Shown here in pieces: positions 16,756-24,407 of a stretch of 51,732 bases of DNA. The notes under the pieces were generated by a model. The model made no database searches. It was given only the letters and a program-made list of their open reading frames with translations, and had not been told where the DNA came from. Both the position numbers and the translations under genes were made by a program. This DNA is from Anaerolineaceae bacterium (GTDB taxonomy: Bacteria; Chloroflexota; Anaerolineae; Anaerolineales; Anaerolineaceae): assembly GCA_002702705.1 (NCBI GenBank), contig PABH01000043.1, forward strand, positions 1 to 51,732, in the 5' to 3' direction. Each line of letters starts with the position of its first letter. The first letter of the stretch is position 1.

Positions 16756-19251
16756 CTAACGCATGACTGTAGACCCATAACCACTCTTTAGTTTAATGAG
16801 TTCATCTTCATCAAAATATCGGTATGCTTTTCCTATTAATCGATCTACTCGATCCAATTCCCGGTTAGCTAATTGTTCTTTTGCCTGATTAATTATATTT
16901 TGAACGGCTTGAGGATCTCTAGCATTTTGAATATCTTCTTCAATAATTTGAATAATGTATGCTAAAAATTCCGGGTCTGTTCGCAAAAGGGTAAATTTTA
17001 AGTGCGTAAGATCATTTAACTTAATTTCGAGTCTTTCAACATCATTATTCTTGATGGCCTCGTTAATTTCCGCGCATAGTCCAGCATAATAATTTTTACC
17101 CTTTTCGTTGGCCAATTGGTTAACAACATTCCCGCAATATCCTATTTCTTCTTCTGCCTCTTTAATTAAAACAGGCCATTTTATTTCATCTTCAATTTTA
17201 TCTATTTCCAACTTTAATTCATTGATTTCTTTCGGAAGGTTTGTGCTTTTTCCCTCATCGGACTGAATCATTTTTATATTATTCTCAATTTTTATTGTCC
17301 TTTCAGGAATGCCCGATTTCATAACTTTATTTTTTAATTCGATATGTTCATTTTCTTCCAATTGTTGTGTTAATCTCTGATATCGTAATTGTTGAAGTCT
17401 CAGCTCTTCTTCTGATTCTTTTTCATTAAAAATATTTGACTGCAAATTTAATTTCGCATCAAATTCTTCATCAAGGATGGGTAAATACGCAGTGGCAACA
17501 AGCAGACGACTTTCATCAATATTTATGGATACCTCAACTTCACTGCCAGCGGGAATATCCCTTTGGATGTCTTTTGCGAAAATAAATAAATTTCCAATTT
17601 GTGAATTTCGATCAGCCCGTTTATGCTCACCTTCTATCAAGGGGATGTTAATTAGGTCAGTTTCCATTCCTTTTTCAACGTACTGTGTCGTTCTTAAAAC
17701 TTTCAATTGCCTAGCGGGTAAAGTCTTCCCTTTTTCAACAAAAACCAATGTTTCATTATTCGCCAAAGCAACACCCAAACTATGAATAACCGGGGGATTA
17801 CTTGGAGTATTTGCGATCATATAGGTGATTTTTTCAGGATTGACAGGAATCAAATCTCCTTTTTCATCATATAATCTAATTATAAATTCGTTCCGAATCC
17901 CCTCTTCGGCGAACAAAGTAGCCATGAAGTTGCCTTTACCATCCAATGGAATTCTAGGACTTATCCATTGCTGCAAAGTGTTTTCTCTGGAAAATTCAAT
18001 TTGATAATTGGATAATTCCTTTTCACTTGTTAATAATGTAACAGTACCTCCAACGAAGGGTTCATTATCAATTCCTACCGGCGAATATGAAAACGCGATT
18101 TTTGCTGTCTCGTTACTGTCTTGATCAGTCTCCTCTTTGACCTGGGTCTGAATTGTTGAAGCATATAAAGCCGCTCCCTGCGCTACAACAGTTATAGGAT
18201 CTTGGGAATATTCTAATGGAATCGCTAAACCATAGGTTTTATCAGTTAATCGCTCCCTTAAATAAGGAGCTAAAGTAGGCCCACCTACCAGGATCAATTT
18301 CTCTATCTTTGATTCTGGTACACCAGCATTCTTAATCACAGTTTTACAATAATTAATTGTTTTATCGATGTCCTCCAGATGTAATGCAGCGATTTGTTCT
18401 TGTCGAATATCCATATCTAAAACATAATCTTTATCCTTGAACAAATCATCTACAAATAAGGTTGCAGTCTTCCGCTGAGACAATTCGATTTTAATCCGCT
18501 CTGCTTCCGCCTTTAACTTTGCCAGAATGACCTTATTTGCTTTATTAGAAAGGATAATCATGGGATCCTCAATCCCCAAATCCTCACAAATTTTCGGAAG
18601 AATAATTTCCTGAACAATCATTTCATCAAGATTTTTTCCACCGAGGGCATTATCTCCACCATGTTCAATTAAATGGAATTGGCCATCTCGCATTTGAATT
18701 AAAGCCGCATCAAATGTGCCGCCGCCCAAATCATACACCAGCCAAAACTTATTATCATCTTTATTTGTAAAACCATAAGCTAACGCCGCTGCAAAAGGTT
18801 CTTGAATAATGATCGCCTGTTCAAAACCAGACAAACTTGCGGCTTTTTTGGTAGCCTCAATTTGCGGATACTCAAAAGCGGCTGGAACAGTGATCACAAC
18901 AGAGCGAATCGTTTCCCCTTTTCTTTGTAAGACATCGTTTTTTAATGATTTTAAGATTTCAGCAGATAATTCTTCCGGCAACATTGATTTTCCTGAAGAA
19001 AAAGTCACACTCATCGAAGTTCCCATCTTACGTTTAAATTCAACCTGAACATCTTCTGGGTTTTTTAAAATCCTTCGTTTGGCTTGCTGACCAATATAAA
19101 TTCTTTCCTTTGCATCAATCCAGATGGCACTGGGTGTGAAATCCAGATTATCATTATTTTTTATGACTTCAGATTCTGTATTATTCACCACAGCGATCGC
19201 GCTGTTGGTTGTTCCCAAATCAATTCCGTAATCAATTGTTGTCCGCTTCAT
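16756..19251 (-). CDS. Hsp70/DnaK-family chaperone, divergent C-terminus
   Basis: An 831-residue Hsp70 homologue, longer than DnaK (about 630). The ATPase domain is complete: phosphate-1 motif DYGIDLGTTNSAIAVV (residues ~7-22), phosphate-2 motif LVYDLGGGTFDAAL, adenosine motif LILVGGPTLAPYL. A substrate-binding beta domain can be followed around residues ~480-600. The last ~230 residues are a long charged helical region unlike the DnaK lid and lacking an EEVD-like tail. The start codon overlaps the stop of the GrpE-like gene by one base (TAATG), and its ribosome binding site GGAGGA lies inside the upstream gene, implying coupled translation. The tailored J-like and GrpE-like neighbours suggest a dedicated paralogue rather than the housekeeping DnaK. 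Confidence 0.92.
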   Translation of the reverse strand: MKRTTIDYGIDLGTTNSAIAVVNNTESEVIKNNDNLDFTPSAIWIDAKERIYIGQQAKRRILKNPEDVQVEFKRKMGTSMSVTFSSGKSMLPEELSAEILKSLKNDVLQRKGETIRSVVITVPAAFEYPQIEATKKAASLSGFEQAIIIQEPFAAALAYGFTNKDDNKFWLVYDLGGGTFDAALIQMRDGQFHLIEHGGDNALGGKNLDEMIVQEIILPKICEDLGIEDPMIILSNKANKVILAKLKAEAERIKIELSQRKTATLFVDDLFKDKDYVLDMDIRQEQIAALHLEDIDKTINYCKTVIKNAGVPESKIEKLILVGGPTLAPYLRERLTDKTYGLAIPLEYSQDPITVVAQGAALYASTIQTQVKEETDQDSNETAKIAFSYSPVGIDNEPFVGGTVTLLTSEKELSNYQIEFSRENTLQQWISPRIPLDGKGNFMATLFAEEGIRNEFIIRLYDEKGDLIPVNPEKITYMIANTPSNPPVIHSLGVALANNETLVFVEKGKTLPARQLKVLRTTQYVEKGMETDLINIPLIEGEHKRADRNSQIGNLFIFAKDIQRDIPAGSEVEVSINIDESRLLVATAYLPILDEEFDAKLNLQSNIFNEKESEEELRLQQLRYQRLTQQLEENEHIELKNKVMKSGIPERTIKIENNIKMIQSDEGKSTNLPKEINELKLEIDKIEDEIKWPVLIKEAEEEIGYCGNVVNQLANEKGKNYYAGLCAEINEAIKNNDVERLEIKLNDLTHLKFTLLRTDPEFLAYIIQIIEEDIQNARDPQAVQNIINQAKEQLANRELDRVDRLIGKAYRYFDEDELIKLKSGYGSTVMR

Positions 19252-19826
19252 TATACATTTCCTCCATCAAGGTCTTTTTTAACTGGTGTTCCAACGATAA
19301 TCTCTGCTTGTTGTATCATTTCTTTTTTATAATAAATCGCCGGCCGAATTGTTTCAATAACAGTTTCTCGTCTTAAATCATCCCGAGAATCGAAAGCTAA
19401 AACTTTATCCGGCGTACCGGGCATATATGGTTTCCCTGTTGAATCAATCAATTCAACACCAGCAGATTCCAGCGATGACATACTCACCTCCAGGTGACGA
19501 TACACACGACGATACTCATCCAAAGGCTCACCTGTTGTTTTTGACACCATTTTTTGCTGCGCTCTCCAAATTCCGGTAATCAAAATTGGGATCAGCGATA
19601 ATACCTTTGAAAAATCTTCATTCACAATTTCTGTTGTATCGCTTTTCTTAACTAAAGATAAAGAAATTAACTCCTTTAAAAAATTTTGAATCAATACCTC
19701 GTTCTTTATAAAGCCATCATCAAGCACTTGGTTTTGCGTTATTCGAAACTCTGGTAGGATATTTTTTTGATCATGTTGAGCCAATCTTTTTTCTTTTTTC
19801 GATTTATGTCGATTACGTTTTCCCAT
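19251..19826 (-). CDS. GrpE-like nucleotide exchange factor
   Basis: A 191-residue protein with a basic N-terminus (GKRNRHKSKKEKRL). Residues ~130-185 follow the GrpE C-terminal pattern: LESAGVELIDSTGKPYMPGTPDKVLAF, then ETVIETIRPAIYYKKEMIQQAEIIVGTP, matching the family's 'GVE..x..G..F(DP)...V......GY......LRPA.V.V' layout, though the usual FDP is MPG. The upstream helical part is shorter than in housekeeping GrpE. Placement directly before, and overlapping, the Hsp70 gene supports the assignment. It starts nine bases after the J-like gene's stop. Homology is weak by eye. Confidence 0.6.
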   Translation of the reverse strand: MGKRNRHKSKKEKRLAQHDQKNILPEFRITQNQVLDDGFIKNEVLIQNFLKELISLSLVKKSDTTEIVNEDFSKVLSLIPILITGIWRAQQKMVSKTTGEPLDEYRRVYRHLEVSMSSLESAGVELIDSTGKPYMPGTPDKVLAFDSRDDLRRETVIETIRPAIYYKKEMIQQAEIIVGTPVKKDLDGGNV

Positions 19827-19835
19827 TTTTTCCTC

Positions 19836-21965
19836 TTATCGTATTGCCAAAGCTGCAATAATACTAAATAAACAAATCAAAACACCCAAGCCAATGAGCC
19901 AAATTGCCGAAGGAAAAGCCCAAATTTTTTTATTATCGGATTGAGGTTTCTTTTGATTTTCTGTTGAAGGTTTAGCGATTTCTTGAACTGTTTTTATTGG
20001 GTCAACTTTAGGTTTTTCGGGATCTTTCTTAATCACTGGCTTTTCAACAGTAATACCAGTATTTTTATCTATCTCGTATTTTTTCTCACCTGATAATCGT
20101 TCAGTAGAAACAATAGGAGGTTGATCTGATTTTTTGAGCCTTTCTTCTTCAGGAAACAAGTTTAATTTTTTTATAGCTGGATTTGGCACCGTTATCGACC
20201 AAAAGCTGGCTTCTTTTGTAATGAAGTCCAAATTGTTTTTAATAGTTATACTCATGGGATTCAATAAGTAGGCTTCTTTACTTAAACTGAAACAATGTCG
20301 AACAACCTCTTTGATTTCCCTCTTCTCTCGGATTAGCTGATTCTGATGTCTATTAAAGCAAAAAACACAAAAAATTACAAGGATGTCTTTTTCTTCAACA
20401 ACAACGTGATCATCATATGCTCCTAAAGAATCTCCACAACTTTGGCAATATAAATAACCTGCTTCCTTGACATAATCTATTTCTCCATTTCTTGCAGCTT
20501 TCAGTAGTGCTTCAAAATATTCTTCATTGTTTTCGTAATTCCGTAAAACATTTAGTATTTGATCGGTAGGGTTTTTCATCTTTTCCGTTAGGATATTAAA
20601 GGTCCGGCTGGCAAGATGATTTAAACTAAAAGCCAGGGCTGTATAAATTGCTTTCACTTCGTGTCGAAATAAGGTGTGCTGCGTTTTTTGAAAAAATTCC
20701 CTCAAAACAGTTTGCGATTGTTCAAATTCAGTTTCATTTACCAGTTTGGAAGCGTTTTCAATGACCTTTTTAACTTCCGGTGGTAATTCTTGATGATAAC
20801 TGGTTAAAAAATGATGATTAGTCGCTAGTCTTTCTTCAAATTCGGTTTTATAGTTTGCGATTTCTTCTTCCCATTCCGGAAAGAATTTTTTTAATTTGTC
20901 GAGGACATTTACAATGACGTCCCATCTTTCTGTCGCATTATCATAAGCCTGAATACAATACTTTGATAAGTAAAACAAATCTTTGTCGATCTCATTCGTT
21001 ATTTCTTTAATTTCTGTTGCAGCCAAAGGATTTATATCAAAAAACCATTGGCTGTTTCGGAGTAATTCTTTTAAATATTTTAGTCCTTCCGCACCATTTT
21101 TATTGGAAAAGCCATAGGTTTGTTGAATAACCAATGAAAAACGTTCTTTTTGCAGGTTTAGCATATTGCGAATAACTTCCCACCCCTGCGGGAACTGGTG
21201 GGCATGCCATTGCATACTTTGGAATAATTCACGTGCAAACTCAAAACGCTTCTGTTCTATTGCATTTAGATAACATCTTGCCTGGCTTAGAAACAATATC
21301 TTAACCAAATTATTTCTAATCTTTCTTGAAAACCCTGTCTTTAATCGCACATCATCAATTTCACGAATTGACCGATTTACCTCTAACCATATTTCTTCAC
21401 GCTCAATCATGGTTCCCCAGGTATCATAAATAAGATGCCAAAGTTGAATAATTTGCTTCATCTGATTATGATCCATCGCTTCCAACTTTAGGCAGCGGTC
21501 TAACACAATTAGATGGTAATATATGGCCAGGTTGTGGATAGCCGTGAAATTGTTATTTTTCTTTTGCTGCACCCATAAATTCTTAATTGTTTCATGATCC
21601 CCATCGGAAAATTTATCCAAAAAAATATCATTATCTCCCTCCGGCCAGAACCAGAAGAATTTTTGCAGCAATAAAAATTCAGGCCGCTTTGATTTTTCAA
21701 ATATATCTAACAGTTCTTGAGCTGTTTCATTTTTGCTTTGAAACCCAGACCACTGCATTTTTCCAACAGGTATTTCTGCGCCAATATTTTTAGCAACTGT
21801 GATTTGTTGATATCGCCGGTGTATTTCACGATTGGTTGCCATTGGATGCAGCTGAAATGCCAAATAAAGATTATTCTGATACATATTCACATCAGAAAAT
21901 TCTTCAAATAAGGTCTCCACATCGATCGAATTTTCATTAATACTCGTTTTTGATTCCAATTCCAT
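19836..21965 (-). CDS. Tail-anchored J-domain-like protein with zinc ribbon
   Basis: A 709-residue protein. Residues ~30-65 (NLYLAFQLHPMATNREIHRRYQQIT) resemble the N-terminal helices of J-like co-chaperones, but the HPD tripeptide needed to stimulate Hsp70 ATPase is not seen. A long helical middle follows. Near residue ~490-530 a four-cysteine zinc ribbon reads CQSCGDSLGAYDD ... FCVFCFNRH. A proline/lysine-rich linker (~630-680) leads to one C-terminal transmembrane helix (SAIWLIGLGVLICLFSIIAAL), so the bulk is cytoplasmic and tail-anchored. It opens the chaperone cluster (J-like, GrpE-like, Hsp70). A promoter candidate lies about 140 bases upstream. The J-like call is inference from order and the short N-terminal pattern; the zinc ribbon and membrane segment are seen directly. 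Confidence 0.6.
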   Translation of the reverse strand: MELESKTSINENSIDVETLFEEFSDVNMYQNNLYLAFQLHPMATNREIHRRYQQITVAKNIGAEIPVGKMQWSGFQSKNETAQELLDIFEKSKRPEFLLLQKFFWFWPEGDNDIFLDKFSDGDHETIKNLWVQQKKNNNFTAIHNLAIYYHLIVLDRCLKLEAMDHNQMKQIIQLWHLIYDTWGTMIEREEIWLEVNRSIREIDDVRLKTGFSRKIRNNLVKILFLSQARCYLNAIEQKRFEFARELFQSMQWHAHQFPQGWEVIRNMLNLQKERFSLVIQQTYGFSNKNGAEGLKYLKELLRNSQWFFDINPLAATEIKEITNEIDKDLFYLSKYCIQAYDNATERWDVIVNVLDKLKKFFPEWEEEIANYKTEFEERLATNHHFLTSYHQELPPEVKKVIENASKLVNETEFEQSQTVLREFFQKTQHTLFRHEVKAIYTALAFSLNHLASRTFNILTEKMKNPTDQILNVLRNYENNEEYFEALLKAARNGEIDYVKEAGYLYCQSCGDSLGAYDDHVVVEEKDILVIFCVFCFNRHQNQLIREKREIKEVVRHCFSLSKEAYLLNPMSITIKNNLDFITKEASFWSITVPNPAIKKLNLFPEEERLKKSDQPPIVSTERLSGEKKYEIDKNTGITVEKPVIKKDPEKPKVDPIKTVQEIAKPSTENQKKPQSDNKKIWAFPSAIWLIGLGVLICLFSIIAALAIR

Positions 21966-22109
21966 AATGTTATTCCATGATTGATATTCTTTTACTAAAT
22001 CTCACTCAATTCCCCAATTGGATTTGATGCATAATTGAATCTTGAAAACTTGAGTTTTACAGCGATTATGAGGTATTTGCAAATTAAATTTAAAAACACA
22101 CTTAAAATA

Positions 22110-22138
22110 ATTATAGGTATTTATTTATTCTCTGTCAT
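22110..22138 (-). promoter_or_regulatory. Sigma70-type promoter for the chaperone cluster
   Basis: On the minus strand ATGACA (22138-22133, five of six -35 matches) and TATAAT (22115-22110, a perfect -10) are separated by 17 bases. The -35 lies in the last codons of the 69-residue gene and the -10 just past its stop. The 5' leader to the J-like gene would be about 140 bases and contains the inverted repeats CAATT-CCCC-AATTG (22007-22020) and AAAACT-TG-AGTTTT (22045-22058). No CIRCE element is seen. Confidence 0.6.
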
Positions 22139-22334
22139 CATACATATCTGCTAAATAATTATAGAAGTCCTCCTGATCGATAAAAATATATGGCTTTTCA
22201 CTTTCAGTTTCCGCATTCATAGGTTGATTGGTTAGTGGTGACCGGAACGATCGGTCTTTTTTTCGTTGTTTATAATCAATCAAATAAGCCATTCCGGATA
22301 TTAGAAGGAGTATTGAAAAAATAAAACTGCCCAC
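22125..22334 (-). CDS. Small single-pass membrane protein
   Basis: A 69-residue protein with an N-terminal transmembrane helix (FIFSILLLISGMAYLI, residues ~4-20) followed by a basic stretch (DYKQRKKDRSFR), so the C-terminal ~45 residues should be cytoplasmic. The tail is acidic and tyrosine-rich (QEDFYNYLADMYDDRE). It begins six bases after the stop of the BrxL-like gene and is surely in the same transcript. I do not recognise the family. Its place between the BREX genes and the membrane-tethered chaperone genes makes it a possible linker, which is only a guess. Confidence 0.65.
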   Translation of the reverse strand: MGSFIFSILLLISGMAYLIDYKQRKKDRSFRSPLTNQPMNAETESEKPYIFIDQEDFYNYLADMYDDRE

Positions 22335-22340
22335 TATTCT

Positions 22341-24392
22341 TTATCCATCTTCCTCTACCTTTAAATAGGTAACTTCAAAAGTCCGGCAGCTGCGGAACTG
22401 CTGCAGCCGATTGCTGATTGCAAATGCGTCGTTCATGTCATACGGTTGGTAAATATCCAAACCACGATCCATTAATATTTTCCAACCGTGATCCGTAATG
22501 ATATGGCGGGCATGGATCGACGAAGCGTGCTCAAACTTCCACGTAAAACGCACACCAGCCGGTGCACAGGTTTTTTGAATTTTTACAAACTGATCTTCTT
22601 GTTCCTCAACACGATATTCATCTTGCGACGTTACTAAATGGATTGCCACCTCATCTTCCAGTGGTTTTATTTGTACAACCATTTCAATAAATTCCATCAA
22701 ATTGCGGATCTGGAAAAATTTTCGAATATAAGCATCGGTAAGTGTGATTTTTTGGGCACCTTTTAAGTAATCTCCAAACAGGTTTTCGTATGTAACACCA
22801 GTCTGGTTTTCTTGAATCGTCTGATGTTTTTCTTGCAAGGTTTCAACTTTTTCTACAACAGTTTGCGTATTTACCGCAATCTGGGGCAATTCCATATCCG
22901 TTTGGGGTCTATTTAAATCACTGTTCGGGAAATACTGCGGGTACTGTTCTTCTTCCAATGTCCGCATTTTCTTTTCTGTTTTGGTCTCTCGAACAGTATA
23001 TGTAAAGTTAACATCAGGATATGTGGAATCGATGCGCATTAACTGGTCTTTGACCCGTTTGCGACCTTCCATCGCGAACCGCAGCACCCACTCAATTTCT
23101 TCCGGGGTCGCTTCCTGATGCGGGAAAAGAATCTTCATTAATCCGGAAAAGGTCTTGTGAATTCCATCCCGGTCACGGGTGGAAATATCACTTGAAATTT
23201 CTATATTGTTTTCATACAAACGCGAATAATCCCGGTCTCGCATGTTTCTTAAGATCTCAGCCAAATAATCTACCACAAAACCATACCCATCTGAGAACAT
23301 CTCCCCGCGAATAATATCCACTTCCCAACCAGGGATATAAAAATGAAGCCGGTCTAAAAACGCGGAGTCATAATATTGTTCGGGGAGTTCATCAAACAAA
23401 TCGGTATGTTTTAACATATATGGCAAATTATGTTGGGTATTGCCGATAAAGACCATCGAAGCCTGTGCCCCTAAGGTTTCTACACCCCGGGAAAAAGATT
23501 TGTTGGCCATATAATTTTTCATGATGTCAACCAGGGCTTTATCAACCCGCTTCTTTTTACCGGCAAATTCATCAAAGGCAACCGTATCCCAATACCCTAC
23601 CAGGCCAATTCTGCCGTTCGCGTTATTTACAAACAGTTTAGGAACAGAAACTTCCCCACCGGAAATTAAAATGCCGTGGGGCGAAAACTCGGAGTATATA
23701 TGCGATTTTCCCGTCCCTTTTGGACCCAGTTCGATCAAATTATAGTTGCGTTCACAGTATGGAATCAGCCGAACCAGCTGCATCAACTTGCTGCGTTTTC
23801 CAAATTGTTCGGGATCAAAGCCGATGCTCTGAATCAGCAGATCAATCCATTCATCGGTGGAAAATTGACGGCGTTTATTTATATATGAGTCAAAATCAAA
23901 ATGAGAAAGCTGGATCGGTTTTAATCCGGTTAAGATATAGGGTGTGGTTTGCCCATCATCAAAATGTTCATATTCCAAATCCGCAATACACCACACACCG
24001 CCCACCAGCAATTTCGGATGGCGCCGGACAGTATCGCTGTCAATTAATATCTTTTTTTGGTCCAAATTACTGAAGCTGGCTTCATAGACATCGTGTTTTT
24101 CATTTAAGACCACACTGACTTTATCAATAATCTTGTGCCGTCCGCGTTCCCGGATGGTGGATTTTACCAGGTTCGCCTCATTTCGATGCACGTAATGTTT
24201 CCGTAAGATCTCTTTTACGCTTTCAATTCCGGTTTGAATGCTGGCCTCATCATTGGTGGCACAATATTGCCCCAATAAATATTCTAAAACATATGAAGGT
24301 ACAATCGCATTGCCCTTAACAATCTTAACCAAATCTTTGCGTACGACCAACCCTGCAAATACATCATTAATTTTCTGGTCTAACCCATTCAT
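22341..24392 (-). CDS. brxL: BrxL-like AAA+ ATPase fused to a MIT_C (PLD-like) domain
   Basis: A 683-residue protein. Residues 1-~460 match the BrxL/TIGR02688 ATPase of type 1 BREX: Walker A ELGPKGTGKSHIYSEF, Walker B TVAFDEFAGKK, and SAFLDRLHFYIPGWE. After a Gln/Glu-rich linker (~470-530), residues ~532-680 do not look like the Lon-type C-terminal domain. They match the MITD1 C-terminal phospholipase D-like domain (MIT_C): ITLTDAYIRKFFQIRNL, IHLVTS, SSIHARHIITDHGWKILMDRGLDIYQP. In animals MITD1 uses this domain to bind membranes. BrxL-type ATPases are needed for BREX phage defence and form DNA-binding hexamer rings. It follows pglZ by 15 bases, the usual BREX order. The domain swap is the odd point and rests on motif recall. 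Confidence 0.85.
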   Translation of the reverse strand: MNGLDQKINDVFAGLVVRKDLVKIVKGNAIVPSYVLEYLLGQYCATNDEASIQTGIESVKEILRKHYVHRNEANLVKSTIRERGRHKIIDKVSVVLNEKHDVYEASFSNLDQKKILIDSDTVRRHPKLLVGGVWCIADLEYEHFDDGQTTPYILTGLKPIQLSHFDFDSYINKRRQFSTDEWIDLLIQSIGFDPEQFGKRSKLMQLVRLIPYCERNYNLIELGPKGTGKSHIYSEFSPHGILISGGEVSVPKLFVNNANGRIGLVGYWDTVAFDEFAGKKKRVDKALVDIMKNYMANKSFSRGVETLGAQASMVFIGNTQHNLPYMLKHTDLFDELPEQYYDSAFLDRLHFYIPGWEVDIIRGEMFSDGYGFVVDYLAEILRNMRDRDYSRLYENNIEISSDISTRDRDGIHKTFSGLMKILFPHQEATPEEIEWVLRFAMEGRKRVKDQLMRIDSTYPDVNFTYTVRETKTEKKMRTLEEEQYPQYFPNSDLNRPQTDMELPQIAVNTQTVVEKVETLQEKHQTIQENQTGVTYENLFGDYLKGAQKITLTDAYIRKFFQIRNLMEFIEMVVQIKPLEDEVAIHLVTSQDEYRVEEQEDQFVKIQKTCAPAGVRFTWKFEHASSIHARHIITDHGWKILMDRGLDIYQPYDMNDAFAISNRLQQFRSCRTFEVTYLKVEEDG

Positions 24393-24407
24393 CTACTGTA
24401 CCTCCGG

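Noticed and set aside
16756-19826. Housekeeping dnaK-grpE operon
   Set aside because: The Hsp70 has an extra ~200-residue C-terminus, the GrpE-like protein is divergent, the J-like protein lacks HPD and there is no hrcA or CIRCE. A specialised paralogue set is more likely.
22341-24392. Lon protease call for the BrxL-like gene
   Set aside because: BrxL is often labelled Lon-like, but the C-terminal part here lacks the Lon Ser-Lys region and instead matches MIT_C, so protease function should not be assigned.
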